Source: Stutzerimonas kunmingensis (GTDB lineage Bacteria; Pseudomonadota; Gammaproteobacteria; Pseudomonadales; Pseudomonadaceae). Taken from it: DNA of 64,000 bases. Under the pieces are notes generated by a model. It was not told the origin of the DNA. It made no database searches and saw only the letters and a list, made by a program, of their open reading frames with translations. The stretch is from the NCBI RefSeq assembly GCF_021432085.1, contig NZ_CP090366.1, positions 3,534,001 to 3,598,000 of the forward strand, read 5' to 3'. Position 1 is the stretch's first letter. Each line of letters starts with the position of its first letter. This document shows positions 32,075-42,574 of the stretch, piece after piece. Made by a program: the position numbers and the translations under genes.

Positions 32075-32436
32075 TGAGCGACAGCCAGAGCAGCGGACGC
32101 TCTGCCGAAGCACTCGCGCTGCGTCACCTGTGCGATCAGGGCCTGCGCCTGCTGACGCGCAACTGGTCCTGTCGCAGCGGCGAGCTTGATCTGGTCATGC
32201 TCGACGGCGATACAGTAGTATTCGTCGAGGTCCGCTACAGGCGCTACGCCGCCTGGGGTGGCGCCCTTGAAAGCATCGATGCGCGCAAGCAGCAGAAGCT
32301 GATCAAGGCTGCCCAGCTCTTCCTGCAGAAGGAAAGCCGATGGGCCCGGAGCCCTTGTCGCTTCGACGTCGTTGCGATCACATCAGCCGGGCAGACCGAG
32401 AATCTGAACTGGATCCGCAACGCATTTGATAGCTGA
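32074..32436 (+). CDS. yraN: UPF0102 family nuclease-like protein YraN
   Basis: A 120-residue protein of the UPF0102 family with a restriction-endonuclease-like core: GRSAEALALRHLCDQGLRLL, NWSCRSGELDLVML (E-L-D), VFVEVRYRR (E-V-R in place of the common E-V-K). The family is thought to be a Holliday-junction-resolvase-like nuclease, with no firm biochemical role. The ATG at 32074 overlaps the lpoA stop by one base (TAATG); the frame continues open upstream inside lpoA. Confidence 0.9.
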   Translation: MSDSQSSGRSAEALALRHLCDQGLRLLTRNWSCRSGELDLVMLDGDTVVFVEVRYRRYAAWGGALESIDARKQQKLIKAAQLFLQKESRWARSPCRFDVVAITSAGQTENLNWIRNAFDS

Positions 32437-32482
32437 ACGATTCATTACGCAGCGACTGCTGCACGATGCCGCCCAGCCCTAG

Positions 32483-33714
<1,232 letters not shown>

Positions 33715-33722
33715 CCGACTTT

Positions 33723-33745
33723 GGCGCCCGATAGGCCCGGGCGCC
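33723..33745. terminator. Hairpin between dolP and sspB
   Basis: GGCGCCCG pairs with CGGGCGCC around a 7-base loop, eight bases after the dolP stop and just before the stop of convergent sspB. A bidirectional 3' structure without a marked U-run. Confidence 0.6.
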
Positions 33746-33753
33746 GCGCTCGT

Positions 33754-34152
33754 CTACTTGACCACCTTCAAACTCGGACGTCCGCCCGGCCGCGGCGCGT
33801 CGTCACCACCGCTCTCGCTTGGCGCATCGTCGTCCGGCGGCGTCGGCTCGATCTCGAACACCATGCCCTGCCCATTTTCCCTGGCATAGATGGCCATCAC
33901 AGCAGCGGACGGCACGTTCAACGAGTGAGCAACGCCACCGAAACGCCCCTCGAAGCTGATCGCCTCATTATCCATGTGCAGGTGGCGTATGGCGCTTGGC
34001 GCAACGTTCAGCACGATCTGCCCGTCACTGGCGAACCCGGCAGGGACCTGCACGCCGGGATAATCGACGTTGACCAGCAAGTGCGGCGTGCAATCATTGT
34101 CCACGATCCACTCGTAGAGCGCCCTGACTAGATAGGGGCGACTTGAATTCAT
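33754..34152 (-). CDS. sspB: ClpXP protease specificity-enhancing factor SspB
   Basis: A 132-residue adaptor that delivers ssrA-tagged proteins to ClpXP. The Sm-like substrate-binding domain covers about residues 1-100 (RPYLVRALYEWIVDNDCTPH, VNVDYPGVQVP, ISFEGRFGGVAHSLNVP). A flexible acidic linker follows, and the ClpX-binding tail is intact: RPSLKVVK at the C-terminus. It lies 12 bases after sspA, in the same order as in E. coli. Confidence 0.95.
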   Translation of the reverse strand: MNSSRPYLVRALYEWIVDNDCTPHLLVNVDYPGVQVPAGFASDGQIVLNVAPSAIRHLHMDNEAISFEGRFGGVAHSLNVPSAAVMAIYARENGQGMVFEIEPTPPDDDAPSESGGDDAPRPGGRPSLKVVK

Positions 34153-34164
34153 GGGAACCCTCTC

Positions 34165-34782
34165 TCAGCGCATGTTGCGCTCGACGGCGGAAAGACTGGC
34201 CTGAAAGGCCTCGCGGGCGAAACTGCGCTCCATATAGTCAAGCAACGGCTTGGCAGCTCGAGGCAACTCGATACCGAGTCTGGGCAAACGCCAGAGGATA
34301 GGCAACAGGCAGCAGTCGACGAGACTGATCTCGTCACTCATGAAGTACGGCTTTTCCGCGAATATCGGCGACACGCCGGTCAAGCTTTCACGAAGCTCTT
34401 TGCGCGCCTGCGCGCGTTGCGGCTCAGCGGTACGCTGGTCAAGGATACGGTCGGCCAGCGAACACCAATCTCGCTGAATGCGATGAACCAGCAGGCGAGT
34501 ATTCGCCCGCGCAACCGGATAGACCGGCAATAAAGGGGGATGGGGGTAACGCTCTTCCAGATATTCCAGAATCACACCCGGCTCATACAGTGCCAGATCG
34601 CGATCCACCAGCGTCGGAACACTGGCATACGGGTTCACCTCGGCCAGCTTGGCCGGACACTGCCCCGCCTCGACGTCAAGTATGTCCACACTGACGCCTT
34701 TCTCTGCGAGCACGAGACGAACGCGATGGGAATAGTGGTCGGCGGGATCGGAGTAGCAGCCCAACCGATTGGTTGCAGCCAT
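34165..34782 (-). CDS. sspA: Stringent starvation protein A
   Basis: A 205-residue glutathione-S-transferase-fold protein that binds RNA polymerase and alters transcription in stationary phase. Family features are [21 protein letters not shown] near the N-terminus and [35 protein letters not shown], including the conserved Pro/His patch (PHPPLLP). Upstream of it, 34783-34870 holds the petABC terminator. It is followed by sspB. Confidence 0.95.
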   Translation of the reverse strand: MAATNRLGCYSDPADHYSHRVRLVLAEKGVSVDILDVEAGQCPAKLAEVNPYASVPTLVDRDLALYEPGVILEYLEERYPHPPLLPVYPVARANTRLLVHRIQRDWCSLADRILDQRTAEPQRAQARKELRESLTGVSPIFAEKPYFMSDEISLVDCCLLPILWRLPRLGIELPRAAKPLLDYMERSFAREAFQASLSAVERNMR

Positions 34783-34813
34783 AGGTCCTTCCTCACTCTT
34801 TTATCTTGAAGCA

Positions 34814-34843
34814 GAAAAAACACGCGCGCCCAGAGGGCGCGCG
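34814..34843 (-). terminator. Intrinsic terminator of the petABC transcript
   Basis: On the minus strand GCGCGCCC and GGGCGCGC pair around a 3-base loop, followed by GTGTTTTTT. Strong intrinsic terminator 28 bases after the petC stop. Confidence 0.85.
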
Positions 34844-34870
34844 CAGGGTACAGCAGTTGCGGCTTGCAGC

Positions 34871-35650
34871 TTAGTGAACGTCTTTCCAGTACTCACGCTT
34901 GAGCAGGTAAGCGAACACGAAGAACACCGCCAGGAACAGCAACACATAGGTACCGATACGCTGGCTCTCCAGCTTGACCGGGTTTGCCGAATAGGCAAGG
35001 AAGGTCACCAGGTTCTTGATCTTCTCGTCGTACTCGGCCTCGGAGAGTGTGCCGGTACCAGGCTCGACGACCATCTGATCGCATGCCTCCTCGGTGATCG
35101 GTGTGCCGGTCAGAGGATCGAACTGCTTGCGACCGTCTTCGACCACCTGCACCTGCTTGCAGCCCACGACGCGACGCCCCTGAAGCGGAGCCAGCACGTG
35201 CGGCATACCCACGTTCGGGAAGACCGTGTTGTTGACGCCATAAGGGCGGGCCGGATCTTCGTAGAAACTGCGCATGTAGGTGTACAGCCAGTCGTTGCCG
35301 CGAACGCGAGCAACCAGGGTCAGGTCCGGCGGAGCGGCACCAAACCAGACTTTGGCGTCATCAGCCTTCATGCCGATCTTCATGTGATCGCCAAACTTGG
35401 CATCAGCAAAGACGATGTTGTCCATCATGACCTCTTCGGGAATACCGAGGTCAGTGGCAACACGCTCATAACGCTGGTACTGCGCGCTATGACAACCCAT
35501 GCAGTAGTTGGCGAAAGTCTTCAGACCGTCCTGCATGGCCGCTTTGTCAGTCAGGTCGATATCGACCTTATCCAAGTGCACCTCGGTCCCTGCAGCGGAG
35601 GCAAAGACCGGCAGGATTGCAAGAATCAATGCAGCAAATTGCTTTTTCAT
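34871..35650 (-). CDS. petC: Ubiquinol-cytochrome c reductase, cytochrome c1 subunit
   Basis: A 259-residue subunit of the cytochrome bc1 complex, exported by an N-terminal signal peptide (MKKQFAALILAILPVFASA) and held by a C-terminal transmembrane helix (about 232-250, TYVLLFLAVFFVFAYLLK). The haem c site CMGCH is at residues 50-54. The sixth ligand is expected in the GMP region (NVGMPHVLAPL). The start at 35650 shares one base with the petB stop; the longer open frame upstream lies in petB. Confidence 0.95.
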   Translation of the reverse strand: MKKQFAALILAILPVFASAAGTEVHLDKVDIDLTDKAAMQDGLKTFANYCMGCHSAQYQRYERVATDLGIPEEVMMDNIVFADAKFGDHMKIGMKADDAKVWFGAAPPDLTLVARVRGNDWLYTYMRSFYEDPARPYGVNNTVFPNVGMPHVLAPLQGRRVVGCKQVQVVEDGRKQFDPLTGTPITEEACDQMVVEPGTGTLSEAEYDEKIKNLVTFLAYSANPVKLESQRIGTYVLLFLAVFFVFAYLLKREYWKDVH

Positions 35651-36861
35651 CAGCCAGCCACCCTTTGCGGAACCACTTTGGTCTTCTCGAGCTTGGTATA
35701 GAACGGCATCAGGATGAAGTAGCCGAAGTAGATAGCAGTACATATCCGCGCGAGCAGAGTGCGCTCGGGAGTCGGTGCAAGTACGCCAAGCACGCCGAGA
35801 ATGATGAAGGATACACAGAACGCCAACAGCGTTACTTTGCTCATCCAACCCTTGTACTTCATGGATTTGACCGGGCTTCGATCCAACCAGGGCAACACGA
35901 AGAGCACTGCGATCGCCGCCCCCATGGCAATAACGCCAAGCAGCTTATCCGGCACCGCGCGCAGAATCGCGTAGAACGGAGTGAAGTACCAAACAGGAGC
36001 AATGTGTGCCGGAGTCTTGAACGCGTTCGCCACTTCGAAGTTCGGCTTCTCAAGGAAATAGCCGCCCATCTCAGGGAAGAAGAACACGACCGCACAGAAG
36101 ACGAAGAGGAATACTACGACACCGACAATGTCTTTAACGGTGTAGTAAGGGTGGAACGGGATGCCATCGAGCGGCACGCCATTCTCATCCTTGGTCTTCT
36201 TGATATCGACACCCATCGGGTTGTTCGAGCCAACCTCGTGCAGCGCCAGGATGTGCAGAACGACCAGGCCAAGAATGACGATTGGCAGCGCGATCACGTG
36301 CAGCGCGAAGAAGCGGTTCAGCGTGATGCCTGAGATGAGGTAGTCACCGCGAATCCACTGGGTCAGGTCACCACCGATGACCGGAATGGCACCAAACAGC
36401 GAGATGATTACCTGGGCACCCCAGTAGGACATCTGTCCCCAAGGCAGCAGATAGCCCATGAAGGCCTCAGCCATGAGCGCCAGATAGATCATCATGCCGA
36501 AGATCCACACCAGCTCGCGCGGCTTCTGATAGGAGCCGTAGAGGATCCCACGAAACATATGCAGATAGACCACCACGAAGAACGCAGACGCGCCCGTGGA
36601 GTGCAGGTAACGGATGATCCAGCCGTACTCAACGTCGCGCATGATGTATTCGACGGAGGCGAAGGCGCCCTCAGCCGAAGGCTCGAAGCTCATGGTCAGC
36701 CAGATACCGGTAAGTATCTGATTGACCAGTACGAGCAGCGCCAGCGAACCGAAGAAATACAAGAAGTTGAAGTTCTTGGGGGCGTAGTACTTCGAAAGAT
36801 GGTCTTCCCACATCTTGGTCGCGGGGAAGCGGGCGTCGACCCATTCCATGAACTTGCTCAT
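35650..36861 (-). CDS. petB: Ubiquinol-cytochrome c reductase, cytochrome b subunit
   Basis: A 403-residue integral membrane subunit of the bc1 complex carrying both b haems and the two quinone sites. Eight helices are expected and visible. Marks are WRVTLPWGQMSYW-like sequence (here GYLLPWGQMSYWGAQVI), paired histidines in HSTGASAFFVVVYLHMFRG and HVIALPIVILGLVVLHILALHEVG, and the PEW motif region (PVWYFTPFYAILRA replaces PEWYF). It shares one base with petA and petC. Confidence 0.95.
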   Translation of the reverse strand: MSKFMEWVDARFPATKMWEDHLSKYYAPKNFNFLYFFGSLALLVLVNQILTGIWLTMSFEPSAEGAFASVEYIMRDVEYGWIIRYLHSTGASAFFVVVYLHMFRGILYGSYQKPRELVWIFGMMIYLALMAEAFMGYLLPWGQMSYWGAQVIISLFGAIPVIGGDLTQWIRGDYLISGITLNRFFALHVIALPIVILGLVVLHILALHEVGSNNPMGVDIKKTKDENGVPLDGIPFHPYYTVKDIVGVVVFLFVFCAVVFFFPEMGGYFLEKPNFEVANAFKTPAHIAPVWYFTPFYAILRAVPDKLLGVIAMGAAIAVLFVLPWLDRSPVKSMKYKGWMSKVTLLAFCVSFIILGVLGVLAPTPERTLLARICTAIYFGYFILMPFYTKLEKTKVVPQRVAG

Positions 36862-37454
36862 CAGGCGTTCTCCTGGTCCACACCGATGATGATTACATTA
36901 TCGGTCTCGTACGAGTGCGGGGGCACCGGCAGGTTCAAGGGAGCTGGCTGCGACTTATAGACGCGACCGGCCATATCGTATTTGGAACCATGGCAAGGAC
37001 AGAAATACCCACCAAGCCAATCGGCACCGAGATCGGCCGCAGCCACCTCAGGACGGAAGGACGGCGCACAGCCGAGGTGAGTACACAGACCGACCACCAC
37101 GAGCAACTCGGGCTTGATCGACCGGTTCTTCGGATCGACATAAGCAGGCTGCTCGGAAGCCTTGGACTCAGGATCGGCTACCTGGCCGGCAACCTTCTCC
37201 AGATTTCCGAGGACCTCGTCGGTCCGACGCACGATAAATACCGGCTGACCGCGCCACTCGGCGACCATCTGCTGCCCCGGCTCGATCTTGCTGATATTTA
37301 CCCTTACCGGCGCACCGGCCGCCTTGGCCTTGGCACTCGGGAACCACGATCCCACAAACGGGACCGCAGCACCCACCGCTCCTGCAGCGCCCACCACCGA
37401 AGTGGCGGCCACAAGGAAGCGACGCCGGCCTGCATTCACGCCGTCATTGCTCAT
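36861..37454 (-). CDS. petA: Ubiquinol-cytochrome c reductase, Rieske iron-sulfur subunit
   Basis: A 197-residue Rieske protein. The N-terminus carries a Tat-type signal/anchor (GRRRFLVAATSVVGAAGAV). The 2Fe-2S ligands are complete: Cys124-Thr-His126-Leu-Gly-Cys129 and Cys152-Pro-Cys154-His155. It overlaps petB by one base and is the first gene of petABC. The 256-base region upstream contains the rpsI terminator and presumably the pet promoter, which I could not pin down. Confidence 0.95.
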   Translation of the reverse strand: MSNDGVNAGRRRFLVAATSVVGAAGAVGAAVPFVGSWFPSAKAKAAGAPVRVNISKIEPGQQMVAEWRGQPVFIVRRTDEVLGNLEKVAGQVADPESKASEQPAYVDPKNRSIKPELLVVVGLCTHLGCAPSFRPEVAAADLGADWLGGYFCPCHGSKYDMAGRVYKSQPAPLNLPVPPHSYETDNVIIIGVDQENA

Positions 37455-37654
37455 TCAGTCGTCTCCCATCAGCTTCTTATGGCCTGCTTGACGCAGGCAT
37501 GTACCACGTAAAATTGGGCCGCGAAAAATTCGCCAAATGGTAAAGAAAAGGCCTTCTTCTGACAAGGTAATAGCCTGTCACATAAGCCCTAATGCCCGGC
37601 CTTCAGGCTTTCCAGCGCGCGACACACTGTCGCACCGCCATATAAAAACGCACC

Positions 37655-37694
37655 CCCAAAAAAAACGCCCAGCTCCGAACGAAACTGGGCGTTT
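37655..37694 (-). terminator. Intrinsic terminator after rpsI
   Basis: On the minus strand AAACGCCCAG and CTGGGCGTTT form a 10-bp stem with a 12-base loop, followed by eight or more Ts. It lies 17 bases after the rpsI stop. Confidence 0.9.
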
Positions 37695-37710
37695 CTTTTG
37701 AAAGCGCGAA

Positions 37711-38103
37711 TTAGCGCTTGGAGTACTGCGGACGCTTGCGCGCTTTGCGCAGACCGACCTTCTTACGTTCCACTTCACGAGCGTCGCGAGTGACGAAGCC
37801 AGCCTTACGCAGCGGGCTGCGCAGAGTTTCGTCATACGAGATCAGAGCACGAGTGATACCGTGACGAATGGCACCGGCTTGACCGCTGACACCACCACCG
37901 AGAACGGTGACGTAGATATCGAACTTCTCGACAGTCTCAGTCAGCTCCAGCGGCTGACGAACGACCATGCGGGCAGTTTCGCGACCGAAGAAGTTATCCA
38001 GCTCACGGTTGTTGATGGAGATCTTGCCAGTACCCGGGCGCAGAAAGACGCGCGCGGTTGCAGTCTTGCGACGGCCAGTGCCGTAATTTTGAGTCGCCGA
38101 CAT
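37711..38103 (-). CDS. rpsI: 30S ribosomal protein S9
   Basis: A 130-residue ribosomal protein uS9. It starts with [21 protein letters not shown] and ends with the basic tail [18 protein letters not shown], whose terminal Lys-Arg reaches the P-site tRNA. It lies 14 bases after rplM, the universal L13-S9 pair. Confidence 0.98.
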   Translation of the reverse strand: MSATQNYGTGRRKTATARVFLRPGTGKISINNRELDNFFGRETARMVVRQPLELTETVEKFDIYVTVLGGGVSGQAGAIRHGITRALISYDETLRSPLRKAGFVTRDAREVERKKVGLRKARKRPQYSKR

Positions 38104-38117
38104 AATGAACTATTCCG

Positions 38118-38546
38118 TTAAATCTTCAGTTCTTGGGGCTGCTGAGCGGTGTGCGGGTGGCTGGCACCCTTGTACACCTTCAGCTTACGATACATGTCGC
38201 GACCCAGCGGGTTCTTCGGCAGCATGCCTTTGACCGCGGTCTCGATCACACGCTCGGGCGCCTTGGCGATCAGCTTCTCGAAGCTGATCGACTTGATGCC
38301 ACCCGGGAAACCGGAGTGAGAGTAGTACACCTTGTCTGTGGTCTTGGCACCAGTCACACGCACTTGCTCAGCGTTGATCACGACGATGTAATCGCCAGTA
38401 TCCACGTGAGGGGTGTATTCCGGCTTGTGCTTGCCACGCAGGCGGCTAGCGATTTCGGTTGCCAGACGACCCAGGGTCTGGCCGGCAGCGTCGACGACGA
38501 ACCAGTCGCGCTTGACGGTTTCCGGTTTAGCAGTAAATGTCTTCAT
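38118..38546 (-). CDS. rplM: 50S ribosomal protein L13
   Basis: A 142-residue ribosomal protein uL13 with [20 protein letters not shown] at the start, [27 protein letters not shown] and [19 protein letters not shown]. Normal length. It is the first gene of the rplM-rpsI operon, with a promoter at 38588-38616; the 41-base leader might be the autoregulatory site known for L13 in enterics. Confidence 0.98.
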   Translation of the reverse strand: MKTFTAKPETVKRDWFVVDAAGQTLGRLATEIASRLRGKHKPEYTPHVDTGDYIVVINAEQVRVTGAKTTDKVYYSHSGFPGGIKSISFEKLIAKAPERVIETAVKGMLPKNPLGRDMYRKLKVYKGASHPHTAQQPQELKI

Positions 38547-38587
38547 TCGTTATAGCCTCAGGGGCCGCCCTGAAAATAAGACGGCGA

Positions 38588-38616
38588 ATCTTACTGAATG
38601 GTGCTCGCCCTGGCAA
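38588..38616 (-). promoter_or_regulatory. rplM-rpsI promoter
   Basis: Minus-strand TTGCCA (38611-38616), 17-base spacer, TAAGAT (38588-38593), about 40 bases before the rplM ATG. A GCCCTGGC/GCCAGGGC inverted repeat overlaps the -35 region (about 38607-38626). Confidence 0.65.
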
Positions 38617-38977
38617 GGCCAGGGCAGCCGGAAACAGACGCTATCGGGGGCTCGGGTCAGCGCGTCCGCCACGGCAGTGGTTCGGTAGGCTAGACATCCC
38701 CTACCTTTGGCTTGCGTCGACAGGCTAGGCATCCCCGGCGACAGGCTGCGGAATTATCCTGATTACCAGCAAAATAGCAACCGACATTTATATTTATCGA
38801 ATTCCGCTACACCCGCTCTCAAGCAGGCACAGCCCACCAAACAGGGAGCCTCACTCCCTAGATCTGCCAGCGTGACATCCAGGGCACTTCGGATACGTCG
38901 AACGCTCTCATGAGCACAAGCCGTCCCGTCTTCGTTAAGCTCTTCGGCACTCAGTCTCAGATCACGCGAGGTATTGC
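38617..38977. other. Intergenic region between rplM promoter and aldo/keto reductase gene
   Basis: No gene is supported here. It holds a 15-base direct repeat (38687 and 38722) and an AT-rich stretch around 38750-38810 (AAAATAGCAACC, TTTATATTTATCG) that may contain promoter elements for the downstream gene. A minus-strand frame through 38763-39005 has no likeness to a known protein and overlaps the reductase start. Confidence 0.4.
38687..38736. repeat. Short direct repeat
   Basis: AGGCTAGACATCCCC at 38687-38701 and AGGCTAGGCATCCCC at 38722-38736 match at 14 of 15 positions, 35 bases apart. Possible operator half-sites or a small duplication. Confidence 0.5.
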
Positions 38978-40015
38978 ATGGAATATCGCTCACTCGGCCG
39001 CACAAATCTGAAAGTCAGTTCACTTTGCCTCGGCACCATGACATGGGGAGAACAGAACGACCAGGCCCAGGCATTCGCCCAGATCGACCGGGCGAAGACT
39101 GCCGGCATCAACTTCATAGATACGGCCGAGATGTACCCGGTGCCGCCGCGCCCGGAAACCTACGCAACCACTGAGCAATACATAGGAAATTACTTCCAGA
39201 GCCGGGGCGACAGAGCCGACTGGATCATAGCCACGAAGATCGCGGGACCCGGCAACGGCATTACCCACATTCGCGACGGTCAACCCAAATTCAATCGCGA
39301 ACAGATCCGCACCGCGCTCGATAACAGCCTTCGGCGCCTGCAAACCGACTGGATCGACCTGTACCAGCTACATTGGCCGGAACGCAGCACCAACTTTTTC
39401 GGGCAGCTGGGCTACCGACATCAAGATGGCGACTTCACTCCACTGGAAGAAACTCTCGAAGCGCTCGATGCCGAAGTCAAAGCGGGCAAAATCCGCCACA
39501 TCGGCCTGTCCAACGAAACACCTTGGGGCGCGATGAAATACCTGCAATTAGCCGAAGCTCGCGGCTTGCCGCGTTCGGTTTCGATACAGAACCCTTATAA
39601 CCTGCTCAATCGCAGTTTCGAGGTTGGCCTGGCGGAAATCAGCATCCGCGAACAATGCGGCCTACTCGCGTACTCGCCACTGGCATTCGGCATGCTCAGC
39701 GGCAAATACGAGAACGGTGCTCGCCCTGCCAGCGCGCGCCTCACGCTCTTTGAACGCTTCGCACGTTATAACAACCCCCAGGCCAAAGCCGCATGCTCTC
39801 GGTACGTTAAACTGGCTCGCGAGCATGGACTGGATCCAGCACAGATGGCGCTTGCGTATGTCACAGCGCAACCCTTCGTCACCAGCAATATCATCGGCGC
39901 GACATCACTAGAGCAACTTGAGTCGAATATCCGTAGCGCCGAAATTACGCTCTCGAGTGAAGTGCTAGCCGCAATTGAAGCGATCCACACAGAACAGCCG
40001 AATCCAGCCCCCTAA
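38978..40015 (+). CDS. tas: NADP(H)-dependent aldo/keto reductase, Tas family
   Basis: A 345-residue TIM-barrel oxidoreductase. N-terminal MEYRSLGRTNLKVSSLCLGTMTWG is diagnostic of Tas-type AKRs. Catalytic residues are recognisable: Asp in FIDTAEMYPVPPRPETY (with Tyr), Lys in IIATKIAGPG, His in DLYQLHWPERSTNFFG. It ends with the cofactor loop TSNIIGATSLEQLESNI. Physiological substrate is unknown; E. coli Tas can suppress a tyrosine auxotrophy. It stands at the same place relative to rplM as PA4434 in P. aeruginosa. Confidence 0.92.
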   Translation: MEYRSLGRTNLKVSSLCLGTMTWGEQNDQAQAFAQIDRAKTAGINFIDTAEMYPVPPRPETYATTEQYIGNYFQSRGDRADWIIATKIAGPGNGITHIRDGQPKFNREQIRTALDNSLRRLQTDWIDLYQLHWPERSTNFFGQLGYRHQDGDFTPLEETLEALDAEVKAGKIRHIGLSNETPWGAMKYLQLAEARGLPRSVSIQNPYNLLNRSFEVGLAEISIREQCGLLAYSPLAFGMLSGKYENGARPASARLTLFERFARYNNPQAKAACSRYVKLAREHGLDPAQMALAYVTAQPFVTSNIIGATSLEQLESNIRSAEITLSSEVLAAIEAIHTEQPNPAP

Positions 40016-40077
40016 GCCCCTTCACGAAGCACCGACTACTGCGCACCGGCAACAACGAGCACAAAGGAATCACTAGC

Positions 40078-40758
40078 ATGATCGCCGCCCACCTGCTTGC
40101 TCCATCCAGCCTGCTGGCAGGCTGGATAATCTATGTGATCGCACTGTTATGGGCGACCTGGCGAGCTCCCTGGGTCGAGCTCTTCAGTGATACTCGCCGT
40201 CAGCACTTGCTGTTCGGCGCAATGCTTTCGATCTTTCTGCTCTGGCTGGTGCGAAGGGACTTCGATTCGGGCCTTTCATTCCACTTCATCGGGCTGACAG
40301 CCGTCACCTTGCTACTGGACTGGCCACTGGCAATCATCGCCGCCCTCATCGCCCAGGTCGGCCTGACACTGACAGGTCATCAACAAGTTGCAGCCCTGGG
40401 CATGAACGGCATCCTGCTGGTACTGATCCCAGTGCTGGTCACGGTTGTATGCGCGCGACTCGTAGAACGCGCCCAACCCCGCAACCTGTTCGTCTTCATT
40501 TTCTTCGCTGGATTCTTTCCAGCGGCGCTCGCAGCATTGGCGTGCATCCTGGCATCGCTCGGCGTACTGCTACTAGATGGTCGCTACCCGATGCCGCCTT
40601 GGCTGGCGGATTTTGCCGGCTACCTATGGCTGGTCATGTTCCCCGAAGCCTTCATCAACGGCACAGCGATTACCGCCCTGGTGGTTTTCTACCCGGACTG
40701 GATGGAAAGTTTCAATCAAAGCCGCTATCTGCAGGCGCCATGGAAAGAAGACAAGTAG
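40078..40758 (+). CDS. CbiM-like energy-coupling factor permease-family membrane protein
   Basis: A 226-residue polytopic membrane protein with six to seven hydrophobic helices. It resembles the S-component/permease family annotated as energy-coupling factor ABC transporter permease (CbiM-like): an early HLLAPSSLLAGWIIY, LSFHFIGLTAVTLLLDWPLAII and LVMFPEAFINGTAITALVVFYPDWM near the end. No ECF ATPase or T-component lies near it, so transport activity by the classic route is not shown. Homologues sit beside yacG-coaE in pseudomonads. Confidence 0.75.
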   Translation: MIAAHLLAPSSLLAGWIIYVIALLWATWRAPWVELFSDTRRQHLLFGAMLSIFLLWLVRRDFDSGLSFHFIGLTAVTLLLDWPLAIIAALIAQVGLTLTGHQQVAALGMNGILLVLIPVLVTVVCARLVERAQPRNLFVFIFFAGFFPAALAALACILASLGVLLLDGRYPMPPWLADFAGYLWLVMFPEAFINGTAITALVVFYPDWMESFNQSRYLQAPWKEDK

Positions 40759-40768
40759 CGTCAAAGCG

Positions 40769-40966
40769 CTAGTGCTCGCGCGGAGGCATGTCACCGGAGA
40801 ACAGATCATCCTCGAGCTCATTGCCAGGAATCGCGTGCGCTTCCGACGCCCAGGCACCAAGATCGATAAGCTTGCAACGATCGGAACAGAACGGCCGGCT
40901 TGGGCTTTGCGGCCCCCACTCTACCGGCGCTCCACACGTCGGACACTCAACTATCGCAGCGGTCAT
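40769..40966 (-). CDS. yacG: DNA gyrase inhibitor YacG
   Basis: A 65-residue zinc-binding protein with a treble-clef-like site: C-P-T-C-G near residue 7 and C-S-D-R-C near residue 27. YacG binds GyrB and blocks DNA binding by gyrase in E. coli. The ATG at 40966 overlaps the coaE stop (ATGA). The longer open frame upstream belongs to coaE sequence. Confidence 0.92.
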   Translation of the reverse strand: MTAAIVECPTCGAPVEWGPQSPSRPFCSDRCKLIDLGAWASEAHAIPGNELEDDLFSGDMPPREH

Positions 40967-41571
40967 ACCTGCCCTCCTCGTAACTTCAAATAAAAGCGGT
41001 GCAATCGCTCGACCTCCGACCCTAGCCACGACAGATCTCGATCATTTACCAGCACATCATCGGCATGTTGCAGGCGCGCTTCACGACTGGCCTGCGCCTT
41101 GAGAATCGCCCGCACCTGCTCCTCACTGACTTGATCACGTGCCATCGTGCGCGCAACCTGGAGTGACACAGGGACGTCTACAACCAGCACACGATTGACC
41201 TGACGGTACTGCCCTGACTCGATCAGCAGCGGAGAAGCCATGATGGCGTAAGGCGACTCAGCCAAGGCGAGATGCCTGGCGATCTCAGCTCGAATCAGAG
41301 GATGCAGCAGCTGTTCCAGCCACTGCCTGTCGGCCGGGTTATCGAATATACGCTCACGCAGCCCTTTTCGATCCAGAGCGCCGTCCGCGAGCAAGATGCC
41401 TGAGCCGAAGCGCTCGGCAATCTGCAGCAACGCTGGCCGCCCGGGCTCGACCACCCAGCGCGCCGCCTGATCGGCATCGACGACATGTACACCCAGACTG
41501 GCGAAGCGATCCAGCACCGCGGTCTTGCCACTACCAATGCCGCCAGTCAACCCGAGAATCCAGGGCTCCAT
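40963..41571 (-). CDS. coaE: Dephospho-CoA kinase
   Basis: A 202-residue P-loop kinase for the last step of coenzyme A synthesis. The Walker A motif [15 protein letters not shown] starts at residue 6; [15 protein letters not shown] and the lid region with [13 protein letters not shown] follow. ATG at 41571 (MEPWILGL) is preferred; a GTG at 41580 would add three residues. It forms the conserved pilBCD-coaE-yacG order, separated from pilD by 131 bases. Confidence 0.93.
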   Translation of the reverse strand: MEPWILGLTGGIGSGKTAVLDRFASLGVHVVDADQAARWVVEPGRPALLQIAERFGSGILLADGALDRKGLRERIFDNPADRQWLEQLLHPLIRAEIARHLALAESPYAIMASPLLIESGQYRQVNRVLVVDVPVSLQVARTMARDQVSEEQVRAILKAQASREARLQHADDVLVNDRDLSWLGSEVERLHRFYLKLRGGQV

Positions 41572-41702
41572 CGCAACCACACCCAGACTAAAAACAGGAC
41601 GCGCAGTAGTAACTACTCAGCCTGCGAAGCGCAAGCCCAGAACGTCTTTCGTTAAGAGTACAAGTCGGCGGAACGACTTTCGGCTCAGCAATGGTGTCCG
41701 AC

Positions 41703-42572
41703 TTAGAAGCGCGCGAACTGGAGATAGCTCTCGGTAATCCGGTCACCCCAAAGCAACGCGATCCAGCCGGCGATTGCCAAGTAGGGACCGAAAGGGATGG
41801 GCGTGCTGCTCTCGGCGCGCTGCACCCGCAACAGGATTGTGCCAAGAACAGCCCCAACCACCGACGACAAGAGAATGGTAAGTGGTAACACCTGCCAACC
41901 ACCCCAAGCTCCTAACATCGCAAGCAGTTTGAAATCGCCATAGCCCATACCTTCTTTGCCGGTGACCAGCTTGAACAGCCAATAAACCGACCACAGGCTC
42001 AGATATCCCGCTACCGCTCCCCACAGTGCACTTTCAAGCGATACGAACAAACCGAAGTTGTTCAGGATGAGGCCAAGCCACAACAGCGGCAGAACCAGCG
42101 AATCGGGCAGCAACTGATGATCGATATCGATCATGCTCATCGCCACCAATCCCCAGGTCAGCAACAGCATTGCTCCTGCCTCCCAGGTGAAACCGAAATG
42201 CCAAGCGACATAGCCAGAAAGCAGCCCGCACACCAACTCCACAAGGGGATAGCGACTGCTGATCGGCGCCCGGCAGGACGAGCACTTGCCACGCAGGGCC
42301 AGCCAGCTGACCAAGGGGATATTTTCCCATGAGCGAATCTGGTGGTCACAGTGCGGACACCGTGAGTTTGGTAGCAGCAGATTGAAGCGCTCACCAACCG
42401 GCTCCGGTGGGCACTCGAGATACTCAAGCGCCTGCGCACGCCATTCACGTTGCATCATGATCGGCAAGCGATAGATCACGACGTTGAGAAAGCTGCCGAC
42501 CAGCAAGCCGAGCAGAGCAGCAGATAAAACAAAGGCCAGCACGTGGCTGGCCAGATAATCGATCAGGATCAT
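41703..42572 (-). CDS. pilD: Type IV prepilin peptidase / N-methyltransferase
   Basis: A 289-residue bifunctional inner-membrane aspartyl protease that cleaves prepilins and pseudopilins and methylates the new N-terminal Phe. The cytoplasmic zinc loop has Cys72-x2-Cys75 and Cys97-x2-Cys100. The catalytic aspartates fall at Asp149 (SMIDIDHQ) and Asp213 (GYGDFK), exactly as in P. aeruginosa PilD. Two bases separate it from pilC. Confidence 0.96.
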   Translation of the reverse strand: MILIDYLASHVLAFVLSAALLGLLVGSFLNVVIYRLPIMMQREWRAQALEYLECPPEPVGERFNLLLPNSRCPHCDHQIRSWENIPLVSWLALRGKCSSCRAPISSRYPLVELVCGLLSGYVAWHFGFTWEAGAMLLLTWGLVAMSMIDIDHQLLPDSLVLPLLWLGLILNNFGLFVSLESALWGAVAGYLSLWSVYWLFKLVTGKEGMGYGDFKLLAMLGAWGGWQVLPLTILLSSVVGAVLGTILLRVQRAESSTPIPFGPYLAIAGWIALLWGDRITESYLQFARF

Positions 42573-42574
42573 AT

